The position numbers were made by a program, and so were the translations under genes. Positions 39,944 to 48,064 of a stretch of DNA of 64,000 bases are shown one piece after another. The stretch's first letter is position 1. Each line of letters opens with the position of its first letter. Below the pieces are notes generated by a model. The model had not been told where the DNA came from, made no database searches, and worked only from the letters and a program-made list of their open reading frames with translations. This DNA is from CAVQBP01 sp963848195 (GTDB lineage: Bacteria; Bacteroidota; Ignavibacteria; Ignavibacteriales; Ignavibacteriaceae): assembly GCA_963848195.1 (NCBI GenBank), contig CAWKCY010000006.1, forward strand, positions 62,001 to 126,000, given 5' to 3'.

Positions 39944-40810
39944 TTATTGGATCAGGTTTTCAATAGGTAATAAAAGAACTCCGGAAGCACCTGCAGCTTT
40001 TAGATCATCTATAATATCCCAGAAAGTCTTTGAGGGAATAACTGCATGAACCGCGAGCAAGTTCTCATCTGCAAGATGCAATACAGTTGGACTTTTTAGT
40101 GCGGGTATTATTCTAACTATTTTTTCGAGCGATTCTTTCGGGATATTCATCATCAAATATTTTGAAGAACGGGCAGTTAGAACGGAACGCATTCTTTTTA
40201 AAATATCGTTTAGTATTATTTTTTTACCCGTATCTTTAAATTCATTTTCGGATGATATTAAAACGGCTTCCGATTCGAATATTTTGAAAGATTTCTTTAA
40301 TTTATTCATCATTAAAGTATTACCGGTGGAAACAATATCGCAGATCAGGTCAGCAACACCTAATGAGGGTGCAATTTCCACAGAACCGCTCAATTCAATC
40401 AGCTTCGCTTCAATCTTATTTTTTTCAAGGAAATTTGATAGGATTCCGGGATAAGAAGTGGCAATAGTTTTCCCATTCAAATCAGTTATATCGTTTATTT
40501 CTGTGTCATTGGGATGGGCAAGAATTAAGCTGCATCGTCCAAAGCCCAGCTTCTCCTGAATTTTAATTTTAGCCTGCTTTTCGAAGACTACATTTTCACC
40601 GACAATACCTACATCGGCAACTCCATCCTGCACATATTCAGGGATATCATCATCACGTAAAAAAAGGATATCGAGCGGAAAGTTTCTGACAGATACTACA
40701 AGTCGTTCCGAATAGTTTTCGATATCGAGGCCGCAAAGCTTTAACAGTTCAAGTGATTTATCTGTTAAGCGGCCTTTCTTTTGAATCGCAAGTTTCAAAT
40801 TTCCGTTCAT
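39944..40810 (-). CDS. hisG: ATP phosphoribosyltransferase, long form
   Basis: First committed step from PRPP and ATP. 288 residues: the long HisG with a C-terminal ACT-like regulatory domain (from about 210) that gives histidine feedback inhibition and makes HisZ unnecessary. It has LKLAIQKKGRLTDKS, GVADVGIVGENVV and the PRPP loop DIVSTGNTL. AAAGGA is 8 bases before the ATG. First gene of the operon, behind the attenuator. Confidence 0.97.
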   Translation of the reverse strand: MNGNLKLAIQKKGRLTDKSLELLKLCGLDIENYSERLVVSVRNFPLDILFLRDDDIPEYVQDGVADVGIVGENVVFEKQAKIKIQEKLGFGRCSLILAHPNDTEINDITDLNGKTIATSYPGILSNFLEKNKIEAKLIELSGSVEIAPSLGVADLICDIVSTGNTLMMNKLKKSFKIFESEAVLISSENEFKDTGKKIILNDILKRMRSVLTARSSKYLMMNIPKESLEKIVRIIPALKSPTVLHLADENLLAVHAVIPSKTFWDIIDDLKAAGASGVLLLPIENLIQ

Positions 40811-40856
40811 GCGTGAGTCCTTTTAATGTAAATGTTCAATAATATCTTTTAAAACT

Positions 40857-40927
40857 AAAAATCCGGCATGTGCCGGATATATATTTATTTAGTTACTGTA
40901 TATCATAAATTCAATACATACCGGCGG
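40857..40927 (-). promoter_or_regulatory. his operon attenuator: terminator with alternative antiterminator
   Basis: On the minus strand ATCCGGC-ACAT-GCCGGAT (40861-40878) is a 7-bp GC-rich hairpin followed by TTTT, an intrinsic terminator about 50 bases before hisG. Its 5' arm with flank (ATATCCGGC) is also complementary to GCCGGTAT at 40918-40925, within the last codons of the leader ORF, with one bulged base. Ribosome stalling on the His codons would leave that segment free to form the antiterminator. Ribosomes reaching the leader stop would cover it and allow termination. Confidence 0.75.
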
Positions 40928-40985
40928 AGAGATTTCTATGATGATGGTGCAAATGAAATACGGTATGTAATATGTAATCTTTCAT
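40911..40985 (-). CDS. hisL: his operon leader peptide
   Basis: A 24-codon ORF upstream of the hisG attenuator, starting ATG at 40983-40985 and ending TGA at 40911-40913. Six codons are histidine, four of them consecutive (CAC CAT CAT CAT), giving FHLHHHHRN. This is the hallmark of a regulatory leader that measures charged His-tRNA. No good ribosome binding site precedes it. A possible promoter (TTGAAA, 16 bases, TATTTT) would start transcription only a few bases before the ATG, so translation could be leaderless. Such short genes escape ORF callers. Confidence 0.75.
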   Translation of the reverse strand: MKDYILHTVFHLHHHHRNLSAGMY

Positions 40986-41295
40986 TTTGAAGGGTAAAAA
41001 TAAGTAAAAATTAAATTATTTCAAATGCTAAAAATTGGGGGGAGGTTTACCACTAAGACACTGAGGGACACTAAGTTTCACAAAGAAATATTAGTCTTAA
41101 AAGGTATGAAAAACTTAGAACAAAATTTTTTTAATTATCAAGAATTTATATAGTGCTATTTAAACATATAAGACACTAAGGGCATGAAGAACACTAAGTT
41201 AAAGGTCAAAAGTCAAAAGTCAGAAGTTACTCAATACTGTCAGTGCTTGAATGCTTTACAGATAAAGTATATATTAGGAGTATATATTTTAAGAG
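40986..41295. other. intergenic region upstream of his operon and VapBC
   Basis: Holds the probable his promoter near 41000-41030 (minus strand) and low-complexity repeats of the ACTAAG-ACACT type (41050-41075, 41168-41196). No gene seen. Confidence 0.5.
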
Positions 41296-41301
41296 GTGAG
41301 T

Positions 41302-41532
41302 ATGGATACGGCGAAAATATTTGAAAATGGTAAGAGTCAGGCGGTTCGTCTGCCTAAAGCATACAGGTTAAAGGGAAAGGAAGCATATATAACAAAATTG
41401 GGAGATGCGATTATTTTGCTGCCTAAAATGAACAATTGGGACTCTCTTATTGCAAGCTTGAATATGTTTACCGAAGATTTCATGTCTGAAAGAAAACAAG
41501 CCAAAACCGGAAAGCAGAGAAGGGTTCTTTGA
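41302..41532 (+). CDS. vapB: VapB-type antitoxin
   Basis: AbrB/SpoVT-like swapped-hairpin antitoxin: AKIFENGKSQAVRLPKAYRLKG at the N-terminus is the DNA-binding part, and the C-terminal tail binds toxin. ATG 41302 is preferred over GTG 41296 because AGAGG lies 5 bases before it. 76 residues. The stop codon is directly followed by the vapC ATG. Confidence 0.92.
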   Translation: MDTAKIFENGKSQAVRLPKAYRLKGKEAYITKLGDAIILLPKMNNWDSLIASLNMFTEDFMSERKQAKTGKQRRVL

Positions 41533-41934
41533 ATGAAATATCTGCTGGATACTAATATCTGCATTTACATCATTAAAAAGAAACCTGATAAGGTTATAAA
41601 ACATTTTTATGAAAATAAACCGGGTGAAATTGCTGTCTCAGGTATAACTGTTGCCGAATTATATTACGGGATTGAAAAGAGCAGTAAACCCAATATAAAT
41701 ACTATTGCTTTGCAGGAATTTTTGCAGCCACTTATTATACTCGATTATTTGAAGAGAGATGCAGAGGTCTATGGTAAAATTAGATTCGGATTGGAGAAGA
41801 AAGGGTTACCAATCGGAGCGATGGATCTTTTAATTGCTTCACAAGCGTTGAGCAGGGAATTAACTCTTATTACAAATAATGAGAGGGAATTTAGGCGGAT
41901 TAAAGGGATAAAGATCGAAAATTGGACAAAATGA
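41533..41934 (+). CDS. vapC: VapC toxin, PIN-domain ribonuclease
   Basis: 133 residues. The PIN acidic residues are in LLDTNICIY (Asp6), VAELYYG (Glu), GAMDLLIA and ITNNEREF, all in the normal positions, so the nuclease should be active. VapC toxins cut tRNA or rRNA and are neutralised by VapB. It is fully intact next to its antitoxin and is the first of a long series of toxin-antitoxin genes. Confidence 0.94.
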   Translation: MKYLLDTNICIYIIKKKPDKVIKHFYENKPGEIAVSGITVAELYYGIEKSSKPNINTIALQEFLQPLIILDYLKRDAEVYGKIRFGLEKKGLPIGAMDLLIASQALSRELTLITNNEREFRRIKGIKIENWTK

Positions 41935-42120
41935 TATTCTACGGCGGGTATTAAAAACCACATAGACACATAAGGAACATAGTTGGAAATTACAAAAAAC
42001 ATCTTATAAACTAGAGTGGAAAGCCGGAATTGAAGATGCGTTAATTCCAGGATATTGATGAGATTTTTTGTATTTTTAAATAAGATTTGTCTGGTTAAAG
42101 TTTAAGTAGGTATAAGAAAT

Positions 42121-42492
42121 ATGTTCGATGAAAAAAAACGTAATGCATTATTAAATATCTTCTGGGATTATAATACCGATCTTCTTCCCCTTGAAAAGAT
42201 AATTAAAAGGGATTTAAATTCAATTGATGATTATGAATTTAAGTTAATATTAAACCGGATGCTGGAAAGGCTGAACTGGTATGAACTTTTGGATATATTA
42301 GGTATAGATTTAATTAAACAGCTTCTGACACCTGAAATAATAGGCAAACTTAGGAATGAGGGATTGAAAGAAAGATATGAAACAATCAGGCGAATACTTT
42401 TCAAAGAACCTTTACCCGTTTCAGGACGGGATCCTGAATATCGTAAAAGAGTTAAAACTACCCTTTTATCTAACAGGTGGTACCGCACTTAG
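42121..42492 (+). CDS. antitoxin partner of an AbiEii-type toxin (DUF6922-like)
   Basis: 123 codons. NIFWDYN near the start, followed by helical segments with RMLERLNWYELLDILG, is a pattern I know from small proteins encoded just before AbiEii nucleotidyltransferase toxins. The normal protein probably ends near residue 105. The last part overlaps the toxin start in another frame. Its partner is truncated, so this antitoxin is orphaned. Confidence 0.55.
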   Translation: MFDEKKRNALLNIFWDYNTDLLPLEKIIKRDLNSIDDYEFKLILNRMLERLNWYELLDILGIDLIKQLLTPEIIGKLRNEGLKERYETIRRILFKEPLPVSGRDPEYRKRVKTTLLSNRWYRT

Positions 42493-42547
42493 CAGGTTTT
42501 ATTTTGAACATCGCTTTTGTGTTCGGATTTATCAGATTTCATCATGA
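42377..42547 (+). pseudogene. AbiEii-type nucleotidyltransferase toxin, N-terminal remnant
   Basis: 57-codon frame starting ATG 42377. LPFYLTGGTALSRFYFEHRF is the start of PF08843 nucleotidyltransferase toxins (the GG-S motif of the active site). The expected RxSxDLDF acidic motif is not reached: the frame reads CVRIYQISS and stops at 42545. More than 150 residues are missing. Confidence 0.75.
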
Positions 42548-42592
42548 TTTATTTATAAATAAAAGGACTTTCATTATATTTAAGATTTGAAC

Positions 42593-42904
42593 ATGCGGAT
42601 TATTTCCAGGAAAATATTAATTGGATATTGGGAAAAACATCCTGAAACAGAGCAATCTTTGAAAGCATGGTATGATGAAGTTCGTAATGCAAATTGGATC
42701 TCTCCGAATGAATTGAAAGGACAGTATCATAATTCATCAATAATAACTAACAAGAGAGTAGTTTTTAATATTCATGGAAATAAGTATAGGTTGGTAGTTG
42801 ATATTGAATATAGAATAGGGATTGTTTTTATAGTTTGGATTGGAACACATAAAGAATATGATAAATTGAACGTAAAAGAGGTTAAATATGTTAAAACCAA
42901 TTAG
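42593..42904 (+). CDS. higB: HigB-type mRNA interferase toxin
   Basis: RelE-like toxin of the HigB family (PF09907). It starts MRIISRKILIGYWEKHPETE and ends with VFIVWIGTHKEYDK, the conserved C-terminal motif that carries the catalytic His/Tyr. ATG 42593 is preferred over an in-frame TTG at 42587. 103 residues. It overlaps the antitoxin gene by 17 bases, with toxin first, as in Hig systems. Confidence 0.93.
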   Translation: MRIISRKILIGYWEKHPETEQSLKAWYDEVRNANWISPNELKGQYHNSSIITNKRVVFNIHGNKYRLVVDIEYRIGIVFIVWIGTHKEYDKLNVKEVKYVKTN

Positions 42905-43253
42905 AACAAAGAAAGAATATAAAAAAGCTTTGGATAGAATATATGAATTAATACAGAAAGAACTAAAAGCAAGCAGCGAAGAATATGATGAACTTGAAGT
43001 TCTTTCAATACTGGTTGATGCTTATGAAAATAAAAATTTCCCGATAGATTTACCTGACCCAATAGAAGCTATTAAATTTAGATTAGAGCAACTTGATCTT
43101 GAACCTTCGGCATTGATATCAATTATGGGTTCTAAAAGCAAGGCATCAGAGATCCTTAACAGGAAACGAAAATTAAACTTATCAATGATTAGAGCACTCC
43201 ATGAAAAATTTAATATCCCGGCTTCTTCATTAATTGCTGATTATTCTAAATAG
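42888..43253 (+). CDS. higA: HigA-type antitoxin
   Basis: 121 residues with an N-terminal toxin-binding helical part (KPIRTKKEYKKALDRI) and a C-terminal XRE helix-turn-helix (LIS-IMGSKSKASEILNRKRKLNLSMIRALHEKFNIPA). It represses its own operon in known systems. Intact pair with higB. Confidence 0.93.
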   Translation: MLKPIRTKKEYKKALDRIYELIQKELKASSEEYDELEVLSILVDAYENKNFPIDLPDPIEAIKFRLEQLDLEPSALISIMGSKSKASEILNRKRKLNLSMIRALHEKFNIPASSLIADYSK

Positions 43254-43391
43254 AAATTACCTTCGCTAAAGCTTCCGCGGACAGGCAAGAGCATGAGCAA
43301 GTATTAGATAAGTGATATTTTATATTATTACCAATTTGAGTAAATTTTATTTGTATTGTATTCATAAATATTTGATTGAGCAGAATCTTTT

Positions 43392-43673
43392 ATGAGACTT
43401 GAAGATTACGAAGTAGAAGCGATAAAGAATGTTGTAAAAAAGTATGATGAGAATGCTCAAGTATATCTATTTGGTTCCAGAACTGATGAGACAAAGAGGG
43501 GCGGAGATATTGATTTATTGATTATTTCCGATATACTAACCTTTAATGAAAAAAGAAAAATACGACTTGATTTATATAAAAGATTGGGAGAACAAAAAAT
43601 AGATATTATTATTACTAAAGAAATTAGAGGGGCATTCATAAAGCTTGCTTATGAGCAGGGAATCAGATTATAA
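43392..43673 (+). CDS. mntA: MNT nucleotidyltransferase antitoxin (MntA-like)
   Basis: Minimal nucleotidyltransferase of 93 residues with the active-site GSR...GGDIDLLI (FGSRTDETKRGGDIDLLI) and a later acidic Asp in KIDIIIT. In MntA/HepT systems this protein AMPylates the HEPN toxin to silence it. It starts 12 bases before its partner and is intact. Confidence 0.9.
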   Translation: MRLEDYEVEAIKNVVKKYDENAQVYLFGSRTDETKRGGDIDLLIISDILTFNEKRKIRLDLYKRLGEQKIDIIITKEIRGAFIKLAYEQGIRL

Positions 43674-43685
43674 TCGAGGGATTAT

Positions 43686-44147
43686 ATGAAACAACAAAAA
43701 TATATTGACAATCTTAAGGAGTCACTTGATTTCTTAAATGATTCTTTGCAGTGGCTTGAAAGGTCTTTCACAAAATGTTCTGCAATTGGAATCAAAAAGG
43801 ACTTAACAAAAGATGAGTATGATGAATTTGAGAATTTAGCCAGCAGGTTTGCAAGGACAAGTGATATTTTAATACAGAAAGTGCTTAAAAGTATTGACCT
43901 TGTAGAATTTGAACCGGAAGGTACTTTGATTGATGTAATAAATAGGGCTGATAAACGAGGATTCTTTGAATCGGTTGATGATATTAGGGAAATAAGAGAT
44001 TTAAGGAACGATATAGTTCACGAATATTTAACGGAAGAACTGGAAAATGTATTTAAGAATATTTTTAAGTACACTCCGAAGTTATTTACCATTATAAATA
44101 ATATAAAAGAATATTGTGCAAAATATTCTGAAATTCGAGGAATATAA
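43686..44147 (+). CDS. hepT: HEPN-domain toxin (HepT-like)
   Basis: 153-residue helical protein with the HEPN RNase motif R-x4-H in LRNDIVHEYL. The Tyr two residues after the His is the residue modified in known HepT proteins. Partner of the preceding nucleotidyltransferase. Likely an intact toxin. Confidence 0.88.
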   Translation: MKQQKYIDNLKESLDFLNDSLQWLERSFTKCSAIGIKKDLTKDEYDEFENLASRFARTSDILIQKVLKSIDLVEFEPEGTLIDVINRADKRGFFESVDDIREIRDLRNDIVHEYLTEELENVFKNIFKYTPKLFTIINNIKEYCAKYSEIRGI

Positions 44148-44325
44148 CCACAGAGGGATCAGAGGAAAAACAGAGTTAGCAGAGAAGGGAGGAAGGGAAA
44201 GAACACATAGAGGAAAAAGATAACAAATAAAATCAGAGAACAGAAGTCAAAAGTTATGGATTTCAATAGTTTCGCATTACCTTTTGGGAAAATTTATTAT
44301 ATTTAACTAATAATTCATAAAAATA
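44148..44325. other. short intergenic low-complexity repeats
   Basis: ACCACAGAGG-type and CAGAAGTCAAAAGT-type repeats, also seen near 41200 and 47050. No gene. Confidence 0.5.
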
Positions 44326-44532
44326 ATGCAATACGAAGAAGAAAAATATAATCAGATTAAAGCTGATAGATTTAAAAATATGACACCATCTCAGAAATTA
44401 AATCTTTCCTTGAATTTAAATTTATCGGCGAGGGAATTAAAAAAAGCCTCTCTAAGACAATTCCACCCGGAATTGACAGAAAAAGAAATTGAGGCACAAG
44501 TGCGGGAAATATTCCTTTATGCGAGAACTTAA
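44326..44532 (+). CDS. small helical protein, probable antitoxin of a nucleotidyltransferase pair
   Basis: 68 residues. KYNQIKADRF, MTPSQKLNLSLNL, ARELKKASLRQFHPELTEKEIEAQVREIF is a pattern I have seen in small proteins directly before DUF6036-type nucleotidyltransferases. The next gene begins inside its end and is such a nucleotidyltransferase, now broken. Function inferred from context only. Confidence 0.6.
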   Translation: MQYEEEKYNQIKADRFKNMTPSQKLNLSLNLNLSARELKKASLRQFHPELTEKEIEAQVREIFLYART

Positions 44533-44922
44533 CCTTTATCAAATATTTACAGATAAACTGAACAAATATAAAATAAATTATGCTGTCACAGGTTCAGTAG
44601 CTTCAATTATATATGGGGAACCCCGTATGACCCATGATATAGATATTGTAATTGAGATTAACATCAATAATGTTGATGATTTAGTTAAAGCTTTCCCTGC
44701 AGAAGAATTTTATTGTCCTCCTTTAGAAGTATTAAAAATTGAGATTCTCAGAAAAAGCAGGGGACAAAATTAGAATTTTATAAAGAAGGAAAAAGTCAAA
44801 AGCATATTGACGATATAAAAGCAATTCTTAATAATTCAAATGTATTAATTAATTTCCCTCTATTAGAGAATTACATTTCTGAATTCGGATTGCTTAAGGA
44901 ATGGGAAATGCTGGAGAAATAA
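44519..44922 (+). pseudogene. DUF6036-like nucleotidyltransferase, internally deleted
   Basis: The ATG 44519 starts LNLYQIFTDKLNKYKINYAVTG-type sequence with the GSVASIIYGEPRMTHDIDIVIE nucleotidyltransferase motif. The frame stops at 44773. In another frame the true C-terminus follows (HIDDIKAILNNSN to KEWEMLEK, stop 44920-44922). About 60-70 middle residues are missing, so this is a deletion and not just a frameshift. Confidence 0.75.
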
Positions 44923-45192
44923 AGTTCAAGTTCAAGTTCAAGTTCCTGTCTTCACTAAAAGTTTCGGCGGACGGGGCGGCAGGCAAGTTCAAATGCTTGA
45001 GTTCATTAATACCCCTATTTTGTCATTTTTATCATACTCCCGATAATTTTGAGGTAGGAAGGTGAGGGATTTTGTGCTTATTTTAAGATTTATTTATCTT
45101 GGAGTTAGCTTGGAGTTAGCTTGGAGTTAGCTTGGAGTTATCTTGGAGTTGTCTGGAGGTGAACCAGGTAAACCTGCTTCTTTAGATAGTTC
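44923..45192. repeat. short tandem repeats
   Basis: AAGTTC hexamers (44925-44945) and five 11-bp units of the TTGGAGTTAGC type (about 45107-45162). No gene. Confidence 0.7.
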
Positions 45193-45368
45193 CTGGTAAG
45201 TCTTCATCAATTAAGAAGTGCATAGAATATTTTATTTTTGAGGAAGTGGATGATATTCTTCGTGTTCAATTAAATCACTTGCAAACATTAATGCAGCTTT
45301 TATATCTTCATTACTTACACCATACTCATGAATAACCTCTTCGGAGGTCATTCCTCCAGCTAAACCAC
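45193..45368 (-). pseudogene. truncated copy of the DUF433/DUF5615 antitoxin-toxin pair
   Basis: Minus-strand reading at 45232-45368 gives GLAGGMTSEEVIHEYGVSNEDI and onward to YHPLPQK, nearly identical to the C-terminal two thirds of the intact DUF433 protein at 48609-48833. It is followed by the first nine or ten codons of the DUF5615 toxin (MHFLIDEDLP, 45221-45223 as start). Both ends of the pair are missing. Confidence 0.85.
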
Positions 45369-45636
45369 AGATGATATTGACAATGGTAACTATGCATTTT
45401 CATATTTACAAAAGGAAACAAGTAGAAAGAAATAGGTCTCAATACTCAAATATCTATGATAAGGATAATTGAAATAAAAATAAGGAATTAATCCAATTAT
45501 GAGCAGGGAGTTAGATTAAAATCCATGGATTACTTCTGAATATGTCTTAGTTGAATTAGATTGAAAAAGATAAAAGTAAAAAAAATTGTTATATTTATAT
45601 AAGCAAAATGTAAGTTAAATTATTTTAGGAAAAACA
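45369..45636. other. intergenic, decayed sequence
   Basis: No intact gene. A few short matches to neighbouring toxin-antitoxin flanks (for example the GAGCAGG-AGATTA end of an MNT gene near 45500) suggest degraded copies. Confidence 0.4.
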
Positions 45637-45786
45637 ATGTATACAACGAAAGAAGCTTTATATGATAATGGAAAGATTATCCAGCTTAAGGACAAATTAA
45701 AAATAAAGCAGGGGAAAGTTTTAATAACAATTTTAGAGAGTGAGGATGAAAGTAAAATAGGAAAATCAGATCTTAAAAATCTTTAA
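45637..45786 (+). CDS. small antitoxin of a PIN toxin pair (partly decayed)
   Basis: 49 codons with AGGA 8 bases before ATG. It starts MYTTKEALYDNGKIIQL, as in small antitoxins that precede PIN toxins. The expected C-terminal tail (KNLPKKPVKYQRKLRDAW) is present downstream in another frame up to the toxin start, so the gene has lost its end by frameshift. Confidence 0.65.
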   Translation: MYTTKEALYDNGKIIQLKDKLKIKQGKVLITILESEDESKIGKSDLKNL

Positions 45787-45849
45787 AATATAGACCTCTA
45801 ATTAAGAATTTACCAAAAAAGCCGGTCAAATATCAAAGAAAGTTAAGAG

Positions 45850-46008
45850 ATGCATGGTAAATTTCTATTTGACACTAATATAGTAATTGAACTTTTAAAT
45901 AATAAAAGATTAGATTTCTCCAAAGAACAACCAACACTACCTACATTATTAATATTGATGAAAAAGTTAAAGAAAATACTATTGTACTTAGAAGGGGTCT
46001 GTTTCACT
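45850..46008 (+). pseudogene. PIN toxin, N-terminal remnant
   Basis: ATG 45850 leads into GKFLFDTNIVIELLNN, the first strand of a PIN domain with its catalytic Asp. After about 25 codons the similarity ends and the frame runs into unrelated sequence. The overlap with the antitoxin tail is the usual one for this pair. Confidence 0.7.
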
Positions 46009-46012
46009 AAAT

Positions 46013-46189
46013 AATGTTATTGAAAATAAATTTGATGAATGGGCATTAAGGTATGGCCTTTTTGAATCAATTCAAATAGTTATTGATATCTCTTGTCATC
46101 TGGTAAGCAAATATAATTTAGGAAACCCCAAAAAATACAAAGATTGTATTGATATGTTAGTCAGAGGTCATTTACCACAAGGGCACTAA
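46013..46189 (+). pseudogene. HepT (DUF86) toxin, C-terminal remnant
   Basis: The frame reads KFDEWALRYGLFESIQIVID, a core HepT helix pair, then KYKDCIDML, and ends at TAA 46187-46189. No start codon belongs to it, and the N-terminal half with its partner antitoxin is absent. Confidence 0.65.
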
Positions 46190-46263
46190 GTGCTTTGGTT
46201 CATAAATATTATGACGTATTTTATTGATCCTCTTGTAGGATTTTGAGAATGGCGGGGAGTCTC

Positions 46264-46405
46264 TTACTACAATAATGGAACATCTACGATGTTCTATTAG
46301 ATACGCAACTATATTTATGAACTTATGTACTAAGTCAAATTACAAAGGAACTCAGTCCGGTGGATGGCTGCTAGATGATGATAATCACCGGACTGGAAGT
46401 CCGGT
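46264..46405. repeat. CTACAATAAT-tag hairpin and GGACT hairpin
   Basis: CTACAATAATGGAACATC-TAC-GATGTTC (46266-46293) and CACCGGACTGGAAGTCCGGT (46386-46405). The rest of 46190-46525 has no recognisable feature. Confidence 0.75.
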
Positions 46406-46525
46406 AAATCCCCAAAATGTGACATATGTGGTGAGGCTGCGAGATTAAAAATTATACAAATAGATCGAAAGTAAGAATTTTCTTAATAGAACACTTTTAA
46501 TTATATTTAAATACTTGACTAAGCA

Positions 46526-46762
46526 ATGGTAAAATTTGAGGTAATCAGTGAAATAAAAAATATTGAGACTATTGCAACAGGACAAGGAGTTTATATAAAA
46601 CGTTATTTAGACCGTAATTATGGTAAAGGACGTTGGAGAAAGATGAAGGGTTTTGCAACTGTAAGATTTGCGGACGGTAAAATTAGTGATGCTGAAATAC
46701 ATTGGTATGAAGCTCATGGTATAGGACAAAAAGGAATTAAAATTAAGAGGATAATAGGATGA
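46526..46762 (+). CDS. small conserved hypothetical, first gene of a two-gene cassette
   Basis: 78 residues, basic. GVYIKRYLDRNYGKGRWRK, then a beta-rich FATVRFADGK and a C-terminal HWYEAHGIGQKGIKIKRII. I have seen this pattern in small proteins of unknown function. It overlaps the next gene by 4 bases (ATGA). Lying in a toxin-antitoxin island and paired with another small gene, it could be a toxin or antitoxin, but no family supports that. Confidence 0.7.
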   Translation: MVKFEVISEIKNIETIATGQGVYIKRYLDRNYGKGRWRKMKGFATVRFADGKISDAEIHWYEAHGIGQKGIKIKRIIG

Positions 46763-46983
46763 GTAATTTTGTAATTTGCATAAATAACGATAGCAATCCT
46801 GAGAGTTTAATTGTAGGAAAGGTTTATCTTAAACTTGACGACAAACAAGCTGAGACTTATAAAATGGTGCGGGTAATTGATGAGGATAAATCCGAATCAG
46901 ATGGTTATCTTTATCCTGCTTCAATGTTTGTTCCAATAAAATTACCTGAAATTGCTCAACGTGCAATAATGATGAGGGTTTAA
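46759..46983 (+). CDS. small conserved hypothetical, second gene of the cassette
   Basis: 74 residues with an N-terminal SH3-like beta pattern (VICINNDSNPESLIVGKVYLKLDD), then KMVRVIDEDKSESDGYLYP and FVPIKLPEIAQ. The pattern is conserved in my memory of many genomes, with no function assigned. Translationally coupled to the preceding gene. Confidence 0.7.
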   Translation: MSNFVICINNDSNPESLIVGKVYLKLDDKQAETYKMVRVIDEDKSESDGYLYPASMFVPIKLPEIAQRAIMMRV

Positions 46984-47139
46984 AGATAAACAAATGATCA
47001 ATGACCACCGACTTTCGATGGGGTACATCCCTGGAGGGAAAGAACCAAAAAGGAAAAAGATAACAGATAAAATCAGAGATCAGAAGTCAAAAGGTCAGAA
47101 GACAATCAGACAGGCTCTAAATCAAACCCGTTGGATAAA

Positions 47140-47248
47140 GAGGCTGTGTGAAAAGTTAGGAAAAGCGTTAAAAGGTTGACAAAAGTTTCGTTTTTGTTTC
47201 ATTTTCCAACGGTTAAAACCGTTGGTTAATGATATTCACACAGGCTCT
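47140..47248. repeat. 109-bp palindromic repeat element, copy 3 (diverged)
   Basis: GAGGCTGTGTGAAAAG to TATTCACACAGGCTC. The 5' hairpin has decayed (AGCGTTAAAAGGTT), while the 3' hairpin CCAACGGTTAAAACCGTTGG is intact. It marks the start of the unit that is repeated at 49296. Confidence 0.8.
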
Positions 47249-47434
47249 GGAAGTCCGGTGTTAGCCTTTTGGATTCATTCAGAGCACCTCAATAATTGAT
47301 GTGTTGTTGTATTAATCTCTTTCTTATTTTGGAAGGTCTGAGCTCAATACTCATTTCTATATGGTTTCAGTGGTTAAAATTGACGAATGATAAAAAATAA
47401 TTTATATTTATAATAAAACTTTTCAGAGATACAA

Positions 47435-47587
47435 ATGGAACATGATTATAAAAAAAGGATTGTAATTGATTCTGAAATTCATTTTGGTAAACCATGTATT
47501 GCAGGTACCAGAATTTCGGTTGAAAATGTTCTTGAGCTAATTCAAGAAGGAATATCTTTTAAAGAAATTATTTATTTTATTACTTAA
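47435..47587 (+). pseudogene. DUF433 antitoxin, truncated
   Basis: 50 codons: RIVIDSEIHFGKPCIAGTRI and VLELIQEGISFKEIIYF follow the DUF433 pattern, then a premature stop removes the last helices (about 25 residues). The bases after the stop (47588-47650) read SELGMSRSKDDI-like sequence from an unknown gene. Confidence 0.75.
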
Positions 47588-47651
47588 GGAGTGGAAACAT
47601 AATGTTCTTACTGCTTCAGAATTAGGTATGAGCCGTTCAAAAGATGATATA

Positions 47652-47771
47652 ATGAGATTTAAAGTAATTATAACATATGATAAAGAATATGAGGGATATG
47701 TAATTGATGTTCATGAACTAGTAGGGTGTATGAGTCAAGGGAAAACACTTGCCGAATTAAAATTTGGATGA
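47652..47771 (+). pseudogene. HicB antitoxin, N-terminal remnant
   Basis: 39 codons almost identical to the first 33 of the intact hicB at 50768 (MRFKVIITYDKEYEGYVIDV, then ELVGCMSQGKT), then a divergent end and TGA. The rest of HicB and all of HicA are missing. Confidence 0.85.
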
Positions 47772-47822
47772 AATAAAAGGGAAATTGATTATATTTAGAT
47801 AGAATTAATAAGGATTTAAAAA

Positions 47823-48056
47823 ATGCTAAATGTATCAATTAATGAATTTAAGAGTAAAATTGAATTTTATTTAAATAAGATTAAAAAGGGAGAAACACTT
47901 GTCATTAAGGATAAGAATAAATCAATAGCTAAGGTTGCACCAATAGTAAACAAAGTAAATGATAAAAGACCTATAGGTTTAGCAGCGGGTGATTTTACAG
48001 TTCCGGATGATTTTGATTCTCCTCTGCCCCTACAAATTCAAGAATTATTTGAATAA
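47823..48056 (+). CDS. Phd/YefM-type antitoxin, copy 1
   Basis: 77 residues. MLNVSINEFKSKIEFYLNKI followed by ETLVIKDKNKSIAKVAPI is the Phd N-terminal DNA-binding fold, and the C-terminal PDDFDSPLP-IQELFE is the toxin-binding tail usual for partners of PIN toxins. Eight bases before the PIN gene fragment. Identical to the protein at 49980. Confidence 0.9.
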   Translation: MLNVSINEFKSKIEFYLNKIKKGETLVIKDKNKSIAKVAPIVNKVNDKRPIGLAAGDFTVPDDFDSPLPLQIQELFE

Positions 48057-48064
48057 TTTGAATA

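Noticed and set aside
40811..40910. Riboswitch upstream of hisG
   Set aside because: No ligand-binding fold recognised. A His-codon leader plus terminator explains the structure better.
46994..47179. 61-codon open frame as a gene
   Set aside because: Made of AGATCAGAAGTCAAAAG-type intergenic repeats and the first part of a 109-bp element.
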